From: Gordius sp. MW1
Taxonomy: Eukaryota > Nematomorpha > Gordioida > Gordea > Gordiidae
Assembly: GCA_964036665.1 (NCBI GenBank)
Contig: OZ038529.1
Span: 24,438,060 to 24,502,059, forward strand
DNA length: 64,000 bases
Reading direction: 5' to 3'
The notes under the pieces were generated by a model. It was not told the DNA's origin and did not search any database. It saw only the letters and a program-made list of their open reading frames with translations. A program made the translations under genes and the position numbers. Shown here in pieces: positions 1-12,251 of the stretch. Positions within the stretch are counted from its first letter, which is position 1. Every line of letters begins with the position of its first letter.

Positions 1-29
1 TAAATATTAAATTAGGTATGATTGTTGAA

Positions 30-222
30 ATCAACTACTATTTTTGTTTGGCGGACTTTTGGTTCAACTAAGAATAACGGTCAACTCTGGTCTTTCCCAA
101 ATTTGGACTAAGCCTAGAGGTCGACTAGGAGAAACAGACCAACGAGCCTTTACTCTTTTTATGTTAAGTTGACTAAAACCACAGGTCGACCAAACAAAAC
201 CCATGTCTTTTCACAACACTAC
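30..222. mobile_element. hAT-like miniature transposon (TGTAAAAACGG family), decayed
   Basis: The inner parts GTCGACC, AAACAGACC and CCAAACAAAACCCA and the end CACAACACTA match better copies at 25558 and 30905. The left terminus is degraded. Confidence 0.55.
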
Positions 223-377
223 TAATAACTATTTCCCCAAAAAACATATTGAATTCAAAAAATTGAAATTAAAACTTATTTAGCGGTTAAACCTAGCTCA
301 CATTACTAATCAGCAAAATGACAAACAATTATCCAAAAAAGTGAAACTTTAAAATTAGATTTATGCAACTAACTCAC

Positions 378-3300
378 CATTGCCTCCGATAACTTGAAAT
401 TCTGGATAATTTTGCTTGATGTAACGGATCATTTCGATTTGAAACATGGAATTGCCTTGTGAAGAGTCCTAAACGACAAAATATTCTCTTAAACTTGCCA
501 AAATGACCAACAAATACTACATGAAACATGTCAAAATTAGCTCGTTAGATGTAAAACCACAAGCTTCAAATATTAAAAAACACAATATTTCTATAATATC
601 AAAACAAAAACATTGTGCTCAAACTCTTCACCTATAGTATCAATAAATTTTGAAATAACTGTGCCCATGAGCAAATGATCATTTTTTTGAAATTGTATTC
701 ATAATTTCAATAAATTTCAACAAATTTTTGGATTTAGAGAGAGGCAGCCGCTCCTCCCTGTCTCCCCCCTGGCTACGCCTATGACTGTGCCACATCAGGA
801 ATCCCATCGGCAACTTAGAACATAGAAAAAACTAAAATCAACCTTAAAAAAGTCAAGTTTATCCTAGATGGATATATTTGCCAAATCTAACACCTCTCCT
901 GACCTCATCTCTTCTAATGATAGAAGGAAAATGGAAAAATAAAAATACCATAACAACATCATTTTTGTCCCAGTAGTGGCCACGACCCTCGGGAATTTAG
1001 GTCCCGAGGGCAGCCAATTCCTTAAAAAATATAAATATACATTACCTCCTTTACACACGATTCCAAAGAATTCTTTTACGTCAAGCAGAAAATCAGGATG
1101 TAAATTGTAAATACCCGTACAATCTCAATGCACGGCTCGATGCCAGCCCATTAATTTAATATATTTTATCATGTAACATACACAATTGTTTGGAAATAAA
1201 CCTCTATCGCACGCAAAACAACAACAAAAAAAGGCATTACAAATGAGATAGAGTGATTACGATAACTATAACGTCAGTCCCGGCTTTTTTCAAAAGTTCA
1301 AGTCGTTGTTTATCAGTTTCTCGAGTTCCAATAGCTGCGCCGACTAGCAATTGCTTGTTGGCGTCGACAGAGGCCAGGGGATAATTACGCCTTTTGATGA
1401 GGTCGGTTCGGGCTATTAAAGAAACCAAGCAGCCATTCTTATCCAGGATGGGCAATTTGCCTGGGCGCAGAAAAGAAAATATAGGTATGTAATTTATGTG
1501 TGAGAAATTCGAGGTTTCCCATGTGTATATAAACTTCTAAATGGTATTGGATAAACAGCTCATATGATGTAGTTATAAAAAGTTTACAGAAAAGATTGAA
1601 AAAAATATTTTTGAAGTGATGGGGTATAGGGTTACTTTTTTGTGAGTGTAGATCTAAAACAGTGATAACCAGAGGCCATATTTGTTAAACATTTTCTGCC
1701 CAAACCCGGCCCGGTTCGATTTTGCATATAGATTGCCCACCCAAACCCTTCTAAAAGCCCGAGCCGGAATGATGTTTTTATAAATTTTATTATATATTCC
1801 AAAATATTTAATTTTAATTTAAGACTTTTTTTTGAACAAAAACTTGGATCGACAAATATTATAAATTCGAATAAAAAGATGAAAAACACATGAAGATCTA
1901 AATAAAGGACGGATGATAACTAATTACGCCAAAGGAAGTGCAATCAGACTTAAGCCAATCAATTCATTACAACTTTTATAATAACAACAAGCCAGAAGGA
2001 TGATAACATTTACTAGAAAATCTTAAAATTTCCTTTAAAATAAGAAATTTCAGAAAATAAATTTATTCAACCTTTTTTGCTCCTTTGCAAAAGTACGTTG
2101 GCGTCAGCTAAGGAAATGTTATCTGGCGCGGTCACGAGGTCTGGTAATTTGGTCATCACCTATAAATACAATTGAAAATAATAATGTTAGAGAAATTTAT
2201 CTTTGCAAACTTCCATTTATTTATCGCAATCATTTAAATGGCAATCACATATAGAGGTTAAATTAAATATAAGTGACTCAATTTAATTTAATGAAAGTAT
2301 CTACTATACCTTAAAAAATTCTTATACTCATATATAATCACTTAGTTGTTATTTGAAAACTGTGTGATGTGATGTTATATATTTCATAGTTAGTTTAACG
2401 TATTACGGGGATTTTACATTGCTGGAGGAATTAATAAACTAATTTTTAATATGAAATAACAATTTTATATAGAACTTATATTACAATGACTATGTGTGGC
2501 CATATAATTCTATCTATTTGCAAGCAGACTTTGTATATTCAACACCTTTGTTTAAATTCTATTAAAGAAATTAACCTTCTAAAGGTGAGCTTTTATTAGT
2601 CTTGAAAACAATATTTCAGTTTAGTCTACAACCGCCAAAACACTGTAAAATTGTGCAAATGAATTTGTTTGGGCCAAGGAAACATTTAGTTGTACATAAT
2701 AAAGGCAAAATTTATACTAGAAATAATGGGGCCACTTTTTTATTTCAAGTTTGAGCCTTTACCATACCATATAACGTTATAAAAGATTCATGGGTGTATC
2801 CAGGATTGATACTAGAAGGGGGCAACAATGCTTTGGGGAGGGGCAGAATAATAATTTTTAAAATTTAAGCCTTTTAATATCAAATATCCCCCCCCCCACC
2901 GGCTATGCCCATGCTAAATTTTAGTAATTAGAGAATTAAAAAAATTTGAACGCTCTCTCAACTATAACCATAAAAATTGAATGTGTTTTATAATAAGGCT
3001 TACACTTTCGCACGTGGTAATGGGCCATTTTTCTGGAGGCAAAAAGTCTACGTCTCGTGAAGTGACCATTCCCAATAATTTGCCACCCATTTTACTGTTG
3101 TGAGTCACTGGTATCCCCGTAAAACCGTGTTCTTTCTTTATGGTATAGATGTCTTGAACTGTATTTGTAGGACCCAAAATGACGGGGTTAGTGATAAAAC
3201 CTTGTTTGTAACGCTAAAAACAATAAATTTTTAGATTTAAAAGAAAAGACAACTTTTTGCAACTTAAATCTCACACAAGATTTGTCATGGTGTGAGTGTT

Positions 3301-6300
3301 TTTATGGAAGCCAACTATAAATTTTAAAATTATCTGTTGCAAAATCATATAAAAGTGATTTACAAATTATAACAATAATCATTTATTCTAATTATATAAT
3401 AGACATAAAAGAAAGCTTTTGAAACACATAGACTTTATTTGTTGGTATGATGTGAATTTTGCTCATTATAAATCATGTATTTAAAAATTTAGAATTGTTG
3501 CAATATGCAAGTTACATAATATAAAATCTTGTGAGTTTCCAGTCAAAATGATTATTTTAATAATTTTTTTTTTAAATGGTTAAAAAGTTTATTTTCACAA
3601 AACAAGGTTACATAAATAAGGGGAGTATATAAATAAAGACATATTGGTTAAATACAAAGATCTATATCATTATCTTCTAAAACGGGCCATGAGTCGGCGA
3701 AGGATTTAAAGTTGTATCGTACAACAAGAATCCCTAGTTGTTGCCTGAGTAAAAAGGATGCAGAAATTTTAGATTTCGGTGAGCGTCCGACTTCTTTAAA
3801 AAACCCCATTCCCTGTTTACCGAAGGAACCGGAGCACGAGGCGACGACAGGGATAAAAATATTGGATGCCAAAAGGGCAGAGTACTTGGTAGTTTTACGC
3901 CCTTCTGCTGTAGCGATAGGGCCGTAATTAAAATGGGAAGGGGCAAATAGGTCAATACAAATAAAATCCCATTTGAGGGATAGGCCATTTTGCCAAGGGA
4001 CTAGAGAAGAGCCGTCAGGGCGCATTCTACCCTCGAGAGAGGGATCTGACAGCTCAAGAATGAGGGGATTTTTGCCTTTTTGAGGGCAGCTTGAATTAAT
4101 AAATTCGCTTTAGTGTGCCTAACATATTTATATTTGTTTGCTAGGCAGTGTAGAGGGTGCCTAGCATATTCGTCTACAGTGGAAAGACAGTTTCGCCAAT
4201 TGAATTCTCTGCTGTAGCTGATCCCCAACCTTAAAGCTATGGAATATGATAGCTCAAAGTCTTCAAGCAGCATTCCCAAAAGTTTGCTGAGATAGGCTTC
4301 AAGCCACTCGTGACCGGAACCATCAAAAGCGAGGGACCTAAGGTTGTAATGCTGGCTATCGTCGCTGCTCGATAAAAGGTAATCAACGGAGCGCGATACG
4401 AGTCCAGAATCCCAATCCTTTTGTCTCGTACTTTGAGGTTGAACGGTCTCGGGTGTGACATTCAAATTCCAAAGCTCTAAGGCTTGAGTTAGCAGAGGGC
4501 CGGAATCATGTTTTGTGAGATTAAAAATTAAGTTTTGGACCGACTTAAAAGAGGAAATAAAAGCAGCTAGCGATATGCTGCCGGGAGGACGAATTCCCAA
4601 TCCTCCAGATTTGGTTGGAAGGGATGCCTGAACCCAATTATTAGTGTTAAATTTTAAATTTAAAATTTTTTCTAATAAAGTTTTTAAAAAGCCTTCGTAC
4701 GACTTTAAAACTTCTGGGTGTAAAAATGCACCAGATGAGCGAAAACAATGATTATTCTTTGAAATGTTAAAATAGTTTTTGATTATGTAAAAAGAATGAT
4801 GTGCAGGCAAGCATTTTAAAAGTTCCGTTTTAGATTTTAAAATTTCGAGGTTTTTATGAAGAAAATTTAAAAGAGATTTTTAACCGCCAATAGGTGATCT
4901 TAAAAGGGATATGTTTTCTCTATCTAAAACTGAAAAAGTTTTAAAAAAGGGAAAGTCAATAGTGTTAGGGGCCTGATAGATTTCACATTTTTCGTGTTTA
5001 ATTTAAGATTTAGAGTGGGTTCAAAATTGTTGATAATTTCTATAGCTTTACTAATCGCCTCCGGGCGGCCACATAGGGTGGCGTCGTCGAGGTACCAAAC
5101 ATTTCAATCGAGGGTACACTGAGATGATATTGCCTCGACTAAATTATGAATGGCCAAACAAAACAAGGGAGGGCCTAATGGATCTCCTTGTTGGATGCCT
5201 TCGGACGAATCAATGACGTATTCGCCGAATCGAAGTTTGGTTGTAGAACCATAGCTTAATAAAATGTAATTTAAAAATTGTGGGAATTCAGCTAAAAAAG
5301 TGTTAATAAGGGTTTCTCTTCGAATACTGTTAAAAGCATTGGCGAAATCTAATTTAACAAAGCAGGACTCGGTAGAAATATTTTGAATTGTGATCCGGCC
5401 AGCATGGCTGGCTGCCTCACAGCCGCCTTTAATTCCGAAGCCGAGTTGATGAGGGCAGAGCTTAGCGGACAAGGAGGGTTTTATGAGTTTGCAGAGTATC
5501 TTAGATATAATACGGCGAAAAAGGCTTCCAATAGCAATGGGTCTAACTGAGTTATCCGGTTTTTTGATGGCGATTAGTTTTGCACCGAATAAAATAGGGA
5601 TGATTTCATGAGGAAATTTTCCATTAACGATGATATTACAAAAAGAAGTAATAGAATTTAAAAGAGGTTCAGTATTTAAATTATTTAAATTGAGTAAATC
5701 TTGTAGATATACTGGGCGCCATCCGTCAAGTCCAGCTGCGGAGTTCAAAGGAAAGGAGTTAAGGGCTTCACGGATGTCTGAAGACTCAAGCACTATTGAT
5801 GATGGAGATAGGGGTATTTACTGGCTGAGGATGCTGGTGGGTGTTTTTGATTAAGCTCCCTATAAGAGTCAGGGCAACAAGGGGCTATTGAGTTGTTATC
5901 ATAAAAAGCTCTAAAGGCACTTTTTGGGTTAAAATTATGGATTTTATTTGAGATGTGCTTGGCAGTTTGGTTAATTGAGAATTCCAGCGGAAAAGGTTTT
6001 GTTTTGCTTGTGCATGTAATGGGAACATCAGTATTAAAACACAGAAGGGATTCCTTGATGAGACTTGATAAATTATGTTCATTAGGTTCCTTAACATAAA
6101 GGATATGATATGGAAATTTAAAAAGTTTGTCCCAATTAGTTAAGTTATAAGGGTTTTTGATAATAGAAGTGAATAAATTTAGCAGAGATTGTTGAATGGA
6201 AGGTCTGGCTCCTCTTAGGATTCTAGAGATAGTATTAGGAAATGAATTTGTTAAAAAAGAATTGCTCCAAGATAAGTCAGGCGGTTGTTTAATTAGTGGG

Positions 6301-8459
6301 GAGCATTGTAAGGGTGGGGGGATGACAGGGCTAGGGATTGGCAATAGGGGAGCCTCTTCAAAGTTAGAAGCCAGGGGTGGAATTGGTAAGCAGGTTGGAG
6401 GTAATTTGCCAGAAGAAGGGCACCTTGAAGACACAGGGCCATGAATCCAAAAAAAATTGTGTTTATCAAGGCATATTCGTCGCTTACAAGTTGGGCATAG
6501 GGGTTTAGAGATTAACATGTGGGATAAAAAAACTTGATTTATAAGAGGATAAGTTGAACAATTGATACTAATGTTGGGATCATTTTAAATTTTAAAGCTG
6601 TATGATTTATAAGAATTTTGCAAGTTTAATAATACAAAAGAGTATCTGGGAAATGTATTATTAATTGTATGATATTGAAAAAAAAAATGGCTCAAAGGAT
6701 TCACCAAAGGTCATATTAAAACTTGTAGGGTATAAATTGCTTACCCTTTATGGAAAGCATCATAAAATGTTTGTAAACATCCTCTGATAGTAGTTAAGAG
6801 ATATTAAAATATATTTCAAAGTAGAATTTGATAATAAATATATTGTGCAAATGTGAGGTATATCTGGAAAAACTAGCATTGGTTAATGCATCCTCATGAT
6901 ATATAAATGTTGCTGCTGGTGGTAATTGAATAAATCCTTTTGAAATAATATGAGTTTTTGAATGAATTAATTGCAGTTGAATGGGTTTATAATTTGATTA
7001 ATTGTAAAACAATACAAAAGGCTGCACTGTACAATGTAGATAACAATTAAACTTTATTTTTATTTTATTTGTTAACCTGAAGTTCATGAGCACAAATTTG
7101 AAATTAGCAATACTTCAATACACAAGCATATAGGTGGAGATTTCATAGTTTCAGATATAGAAGGACGAATTGAAGCTTTTTATTGTAATTTTAGTTAAGA
7201 AAATTTGTTTAATTAATCAAGCACTACAAAGAAACACAGAGCAATTTATAGATGGTAAATACACCAGCTCTATTTTTTTAGATGTCTTGAACTGTATTTG
7301 TAGGACCCAAAATCACGGGGTTAGTGATAAAACCTTGTTTGTAACGCTAAAAACAATAAATTTTTAGATTTAAAAGAAAAGACAACTTTTTACAACTTAA
7401 ATCTCACACAAGATGTGATGGTGTGAGTGTTTTTATGGAAGCCAACTATAAATTTTAAAATTATCTGTTGCAAAATCATATAAAAGTGATTTACAAATTA
7501 TAACAATAATCATTTATTCTAATTTATATAATAGACATAAAAGAAAGCTTTTGAAACACATAGACTTTATTTGTTGGTATGATGTGAATTTCGCTCATTA
7601 TAAATCAAGTATCTAAAAATTTAGAATTGTTGCAATATGCAAGTTACATAATATAAAATCTTGTGAGTTTCTAGTCAAAATGATTATTTTAATAATGAAC
7701 TTTAATAAATGATATTACAAAATAATCATAGCCAATTCATCAATCAGCCTATAGTAATGTCAACCATGCAAGCTCAATTGATAAGTGTTTTTATTCAATA
7801 TGTTTTCTCCTAAAATAATATATCATTGCTTTAACACCTTCTTAAATGAAAACTAAAACTGATGTTCTATAGATCTAAATAGTTTTAAATTTTATTTTAA
7901 AATCAAACAAAAATTCAAATCATTTAACAAAATTCACTTAATAGTTTATACTTTAACTTTTGTAACTTCACTAGCTTGTATTTCGGGAGAACAATTGTGA
8001 TGGATAATGCCAATACCACCATGTAGCTAAAAATAAATAATAGATTTAAAATCAAATGTAAATTTCTAACAAAATAAAAAAAAATTTCAATTAATTTACT
8101 GCCATAGCAATTGCCATGTTTGATTCAGTTACAGTATCCATGGGGGATGATACAAAGGGTGTGTTTAATGTAATTTGTTTGGTTAATCTTGAAGTCAAAT
8201 TCTATATAAATAATTCAATATAAAAGCATTAAAATAATTTCGATCATATCTTTTCTAATTTAATGTAGGCCAAAATATATAGAAACTTACAACTTCCTGC
8301 GGAATGTCGGATATATAACCAGGTAAAATTATAAAATCACTAATTATAAATTTTATATATCTGGAGATATAAGTACTTGTAGGTTATTCCATCTGTGCCA
8401 AAAATTTTGGCGGCAGACAAACCATCCTTTAAAATAAGTTTACTATCACCAACTTCCAT
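378..8459 (-). CDS. IMPDH: Inosine-5'-monophosphate dehydrogenase, eight N-terminal exons (3' end outside window)
   Basis: IMPDH oxidises IMP to XMP with NAD+, the committed step of GTP synthesis, in the cytosol. Exons on the minus strand, in order: 8377-8459, 8291-8339, 8100-8201, 7952-8026, 3004-3213, 2072-2159, 1261-1460 and 378-468. All have GT..AG ends and their phases agree, giving about 299 residues. Visible family motifs: [15 protein letters not shown] near the start, [19 protein letters not shown], then the two inserted CBS domains ([56 protein letters not shown]) and DSSQGNS. The catalytic cysteine loop and the rest of the barrel lie beyond base 1. The ATG at 8459 gives a short N-terminus like that of animal IMPDH. 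Intron 4 (3214-7951) contains a LINE and a partial copy of exon 5. Identification is firm; the exon list is read by eye. Confidence 0.93.
650..786. mobile_element. GGCGTAGCC-type miniature transposon, partial
   Basis: The right end reads ..GGCAGCCGCTCC..CCCCCCTGGCTACGCCTATG, matching the complete copy at 31382-31553. The left end is decayed. It sits in IMPDH intron 7. Confidence 0.5.
1640..1800. mobile_element. GGCCCGGG-rich miniature element remnant
   Basis: GC-rich islands (CCCGGCCCGGTTCG, AGCCCGAGCCGG) in AT-rich intron 6 of IMPDH match other GC-rich ends in the window. Its borders are uncertain. Confidence 0.4.
2789..2914. mobile_element. GGCGTAGCC-type miniature transposon
   Basis: It runs from CATGGGTGTATCCAGGATT to CCGGCTATGCCCATG, terminal inverted repeats of the family. 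The inside has GGGGCAACAATG and GGGGCAGAATAAT as in sister copies. It lies in intron 5 of IMPDH. Confidence 0.65.
3145..3564. repeat. Left copy of ~420-base direct repeat flanking the LINE
   Basis: Bases 3145-3564 and 7279-7696 match almost throughout, with about ten small differences. They begin at a shared TAGATGTCTTGAACTG and end at a shared ATTATTTTAATAAT. The repeat covers the first 69 bases of IMPDH exon 5 and about 350 bases of the upstream intron. LINE sequence starts on the inner side of both copies. Confidence 0.88.
3565..7278 (-). mobile_element. LINE retrotransposon with C-terminal restriction-like nuclease, near full length
   Basis: Read on the minus strand: an N-terminal zinc-finger-like segment (CPTCKRR..H..H..C, near 6480), a proline-rich spacer, then reverse transcriptase. 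RT motifs seen are [51 protein letters not shown] and WYLDDATL. After them come LRLG, a C..VD..ARH.LHC zinc knuckle and [28 protein letters not shown]. The last block has the RPD / D / E-x-x-K arrangement of PD-(D/E)XK nucleases, as in R2-type LINEs. The 3' end is a T run at 3565 on the plus strand. About 760 bases above the ORF (6519-7278) have no coding sense and may be 5' UTR. The ORF is broken: a TGA lies between RT motifs B and C, and the frame changes between RT and the nuclease region. Confidence 0.88.
3648..6518 (-). pseudogene. LINE reverse transcriptase / PD-(D/E)XK endonuclease ORF, broken
   Basis: The coding part falls in several open segments: 5793-6518 (N-terminal finger and linker), 5104-5793 (RT fingers and palm), 4001-4810 (thumb, linker and zinc knuckle) and 3648-4025 (nuclease). 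Motif C (WYLDD) is just past the TGA at about 5103-5105. The enzyme would nick genomic DNA and copy its own RNA at the nick. The C-terminal nuclease block ([13 protein letters not shown] after AEGRKTTKY) is the family signature and recurs in three other copies in this window, which supports a real domain rather than chance. This copy cannot make one intact protein. Confidence 0.85.
7279..7342 (-). pseudogene. Partial duplicate of IMPDH exon 5
   Basis: This stretch repeats the first part of exon 5 (the copy at 3145-3213) with its intronic acceptor AG intact at 7343-7344. It starts [10 protein letters not shown] and reaches VQDI, then meets a stop directly where the LINE begins. If spliced in, it would end the protein at about residue 125. 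The true exon further along carries the complete CBS reading frame, so this copy is best seen as the far half of the long duplication around the LINE. Confidence 0.85.
7279..7696. repeat. Right copy of ~420-base direct repeat flanking the LINE
   Basis: Partner of 3145-3564. Beyond 7696 the sequence runs on as ordinary intron, whereas the left copy runs into the poly-T start (3' tail) of the minus-strand LINE. The layout is therefore repeat, LINE, repeat, as in a target-site duplication, though far longer than usual for LINEs. Confidence 0.88.
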
Positions 8460-8693
8460 GAACGGATAACACTTTGACTAGATAAAAAAAATTAAAAGGA
8501 GTGAAGAGTATTGCTACTGAGTACCATGCTAGCTTTGGGAAGATTTAAAAAGGAACGTATGCTATGGCTCTTTAAGGCATTAAAAAAATTTAAAACATGA
8601 AAAAAACAAATAATACGAATTAAATCACATATAATTTCTTTTGCCGTGTGGTTGAATTTATGATCTTTGATATAGGCCATGCTATAATATTCA

Positions 8694-9690
8694 GAAATTT
8701 TTTTTTAAAGATAAGAAAGTTTTTTAATATATGGCTAATTATAATACGGTAAAATGTAATACAAATTTAGTATATTAAAAAAAATTAAATAAGAGGGGGG
8801 TAGCTAATATAACTTCATCTTCCTCTTTTAAAGAAGGACAAGAATCCAAAAAGGATTTAAAATTGAATTTAGCGATTAAAATCGCAATTTATTGTTTTAG
8901 TAGAAATGCAGGAGAATATTTTGAAGGAGGAGATCATCTGCCTAATTCTTTAAAAAAGGACAATGCCATTTTCCCATAAGAGCCGGAACAGGATGAAACT
9001 ATGAGGATAAAAATACTTGAGTTTAAAAGGGCTCTGTATTTTGTTAATTTGCGCCCCTCGGCGAGAGCTATTGGGTCATAATTGAAATTTGAAGGGACAA
9101 ACAAATCAATGCATATAAAGTCCCATTTTAAGAACAGACCGTTTTCCCAGGGCACAAGTGAGGAGCCGTCAGGGCGCATGCGACCCTCCAGAGAAGGGTT
9201 TGACGGCTCAAGAATAGAGAGAATTTCAGCCAAGGGCCGACTGGATGATGGAGTTGATTTTGGAGTGTCGCACGTGTCTGTATTTGTTGAACCTGCAATG
9301 TAATGGATGACGGGCTTCTTTGTCAACGGGCAGGTCGCAATTCCTACAAGTATATGGTTTGGTGTATTTGATACCAAGGCGTAGAGCTATACTGCAGGTT
9401 AGCTAGGAATCCTCGAACATCATTGTTGAATATTCACTGGGGTAAGCCTCAAGCCATTCGTGGCCTGATTTATCAAACACCAATGACCGAAGGTTGTAAT
9501 GTTGTTTGATATCGCTGCTCGTACGGAGCGCGAAACCAAACAAGCATCCCAATCCTTTTGGATTGATGTTTGTCGATAGGAGGTTTCTGGAATAACATTA
9601 AGGTTCCAGAGGGATAGGGCCTTGACGATTGTTTCATCGCAGGGGTATGGGATTAATTTTTCTACAATGGATCTAGGTAACTTTCTTCTA
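8694..9690 (-). mobile_element. LINE fragment, same family, nuclease end
   Basis: 5'-truncated copy on the minus strand. The zinc knuckle is complete here (CRNCDLPVDKEARHYI) and is followed by [41 protein letters not shown] and SCSGSYGK. Its 3' untranslated tail differs from the copy at 3565. It lies just upstream of the IMPDH start codon, 240 bases away, so it could affect that promoter. Confidence 0.8.
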
Positions 9691-10166
9691 AATGGCTATA
9701 AGTTTTTTACTAAACAACAACTAAAAATTATCTAAGTTAAACAATGATCTAATATTCCGTTTCTGCCTTCATTTAATTAAAATATTATGTTTATCATTCA
9801 TTACCACACAAACTATAACATTTTTTGAATTATTTTCATACTTTCTGTTTGCTCTATAATGCAAAATCGTTACAGAAAATTTAGATTAGCCCCAATATAA
9901 TAAAATTATCAGTTACATGTTATTTTTTTAGTAATTTTATACTTTTAGGTCGGACAACTATGCCTTATCGTTGACATCCTAACTTTCTAATGACACTTTT
10001 CACGTTTTAATTTTTTGTTAAATTTTATCTAGAAGAATATTATTTTATTGATTCTAGCGCTCTAAAATACATTTAAAAATATGATAAGTGTAAAACAGTA
10101 AAAATCAAGAGAAGATAAAAAAGTTTAACATTGTAAAAAAGCAGGAGGTAATAAATAATATATATT
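9691..10166. other. Intergenic, nothing recognised
   Basis: AT-rich sequence between the LINE fragment and the 3' end of the GNAT gene. No exon or repeat was recognised. The GNAT 3' UTR must lie here. Confidence 0.5.
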
Positions 10167-11465
10167 TTACAACAAAAAAGCTTCTGAACTAGTGATTGCA
10201 TATGCCTTGTATAGGGGCAATTTAATGTCATTTTTGGTGTACATTCTATACAAATAGCATTCATGGTTGAGTTCTAAGTCATTTACTAGGTCCTTTATTA
10301 CATTCCTTCTTTCTTCGTCCAAATCCTCTTGATAAGAACAAGTTTGAAGTTCTCCTTCGTCATCAACTACCGTAATTTCCAATAATGTTTCGTCAACCCT
10401 TATTTTCTCGTAAATTGTCAGTAATTCTTTCAAAATTCCTTCGGCTAAATCTTTGTTTTCTGCATATATTGGTCCTAAGGTGTGTCCAATGTATCTAGGT
10501 CTTAGCATCCCATATCCCAATACAACTGATCCATTTGCTGTTTTAGAAATGGCCATTACAGTAGTTGTATGCTCAAAATGAAAGACTGCTTGCTTTAAAA
10601 ATGATTCCCGTTTGGCTAAAGTTATTGTGGCATCATAATTTATCAGTGCGTCTAAATCTAGGTCCGACAAGTTTTTTTCTTTGAGGCAAACAAATTCAAC
10701 GTCATGGCTCAAGGTTGTTACTCTGTTTATGTATTTCAACATCGACTCTTGACTGGGATTTCCGAAGTACCGTGCCACTATAAACCAAGTAAAATAAGAT
10801 TAAGATTAAATTACTTTTGAAGGAAAGTTTCATCCCAACTTTTTGATTAGGGGCAACGCGACTCTTCACTGAGTTTATGCCCATGTTGCGATCCCCTATA
10901 TGATTCAATCGTTGTTTCCACAATTGCAAACCGATGCCTCGACATCTATAAGTGCTTTTAACTGCATACAAGCCTCCAAAGGCTAGCTCTTCATTAAGGT
11001 TTATACCAAGTATTCCGCCTAATAGTAAAATAAAATCTTGTAAGTTAAATATAATAAATTACCAATGATGTCTCCATTTTCATTGGTGGCCACTAAAAAT
11101 CCTTGTGAATCACAATCGTATAGACTAAGTAAATAATCCCAATGTGCTCTATATCCAAACTCGACATGTCTCCAATGGCAAAGAGTTAAAATCTCGTTTT
11201 TTTCAATAGGGCGTATAGCACATGGTATTTCAGCCGGTGTGGTATTCTTAGCAAAATTGTCCAATAGAGTTTGCGTCTCCTTGATTATTTCACTCTGTGC
11301 TGTGGTTTGAAGAGGCAGTGGTTGAGTGGACTGAAATAAAGATGACGTTAGCACATCTAGGCAGATCGCTAATTCGGTTGGTTTGGCCTCAAAAATACTG
11401 GTTCCTTGTTCCAAAATCGTGGTCTCATGACAGGCTTGAATTGGGAAAGCTAATAGGGTCGACAT
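10167..11465 (-). CDS. GNAT N-acetyltransferase with C-terminal DUF1248-like domain
   Basis: Three exons: 11063-11465, 10815-11018 and 10167-10777, with introns of 44 and 37 bases and consistent phases, giving 405 residues. An earlier in-frame ATG at 11489 would add eight. The first half carries a GNAT fold: HWRHVEFGYRAHWDYLL, GFLVATNENGDIIGG, then the acetyl-CoA loop motif YRCRGIGLQLW (R-x-x-G-x-G). The second half (ITLAKRESFLKQAV, GSVVLGYGMLRPRYIGHTLGP, YAENKDLAEGILKELL) resembles the domain that follows GNAT in nematode and other invertebrate proteins of the DUF1248 type. The substrate is unknown. It is probably soluble, since I see no signal peptide or membrane span. The two-domain architecture I am fairly sure of; the biological role I cannot name. 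Confidence 0.85.
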
Positions 11466-12086
11466 TATGAAAAACTCCTGTGTGATCACGCTATCTCATA
11501 ACCTAGAAAACGACTTTCGTGTAATTGGGAAAATTCCCCTGTGAAAATATATAGATATAATGCGATAAAAATTAACAAGTGAAAATTTAATAAACAATTT
11601 ACCTTTTATAGGCGTCAACAAGTCTGTTAATTGTCATTTAGTGGCAGTGCCTAGGGGTGGGTTAAACTGGTTTGGTAAGCGATTGGACCAAAACAAACTG
11701 GATAATACGCAGTGCAATGCTATTGTATTCTTGAATTGTCAATCTAACGTAACATCTTAAACCAGTTTGATTGTTTACCTGTCCGCACAAAACAATTCTA
11801 TCCAATACAAACTTGATTTTACTCAATAATGACGTACTGCTTTTCTTTTGTTTGAAAAATTAAATTAAAAAAAAATATTTAAAAAAAGAAGATGAGTTAT
11901 CCTCTAAATAGAAAAAATTGTCTTCAATCTAATAGTCAAATTTAAAACGAAAATTTAAAAAACGTTTTCGTATTTTTAATTTATTATTAGAATATATCCA
12001 TTTTTATCCAACATGTTTTAAGTTTCATTATTACAGTATCGTGAGGACAAATTCAGATATATTCAAAATATTGTGTTTTTATCTTG

Positions 12087-12251
12087 GGCGTAGCCAACAT
12101 TGGGTTAAGAGGGGGGGGGGGGGAGAGCAATGATTTACGAAGGGGCAATGATAATTTTGTGAAAATTTAGCCATAATTTTAATAAATTTTTAGATTTAGA
12201 TGGGGGCAGCCGCCCCTCTCTGCCCCCCCCCCCTTTTGACTAGGCCCATGA
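12087..12251. mobile_element. GGCGTAGCC-type miniature transposon
   Basis: It begins TTGGGCGTAGCCAACATTGG and ends CCTTTTGACTAGGCCCATG, with a long G run near the left and a C run near the right, as in the copy at 31382. Confidence 0.65.

Noticed and set aside
8492-8680. 62-codon ORF just upstream of IMPDH
   Set aside because: It has no homology I recognise and an AT-rich, low-complexity composition. Such frames are expected by chance.
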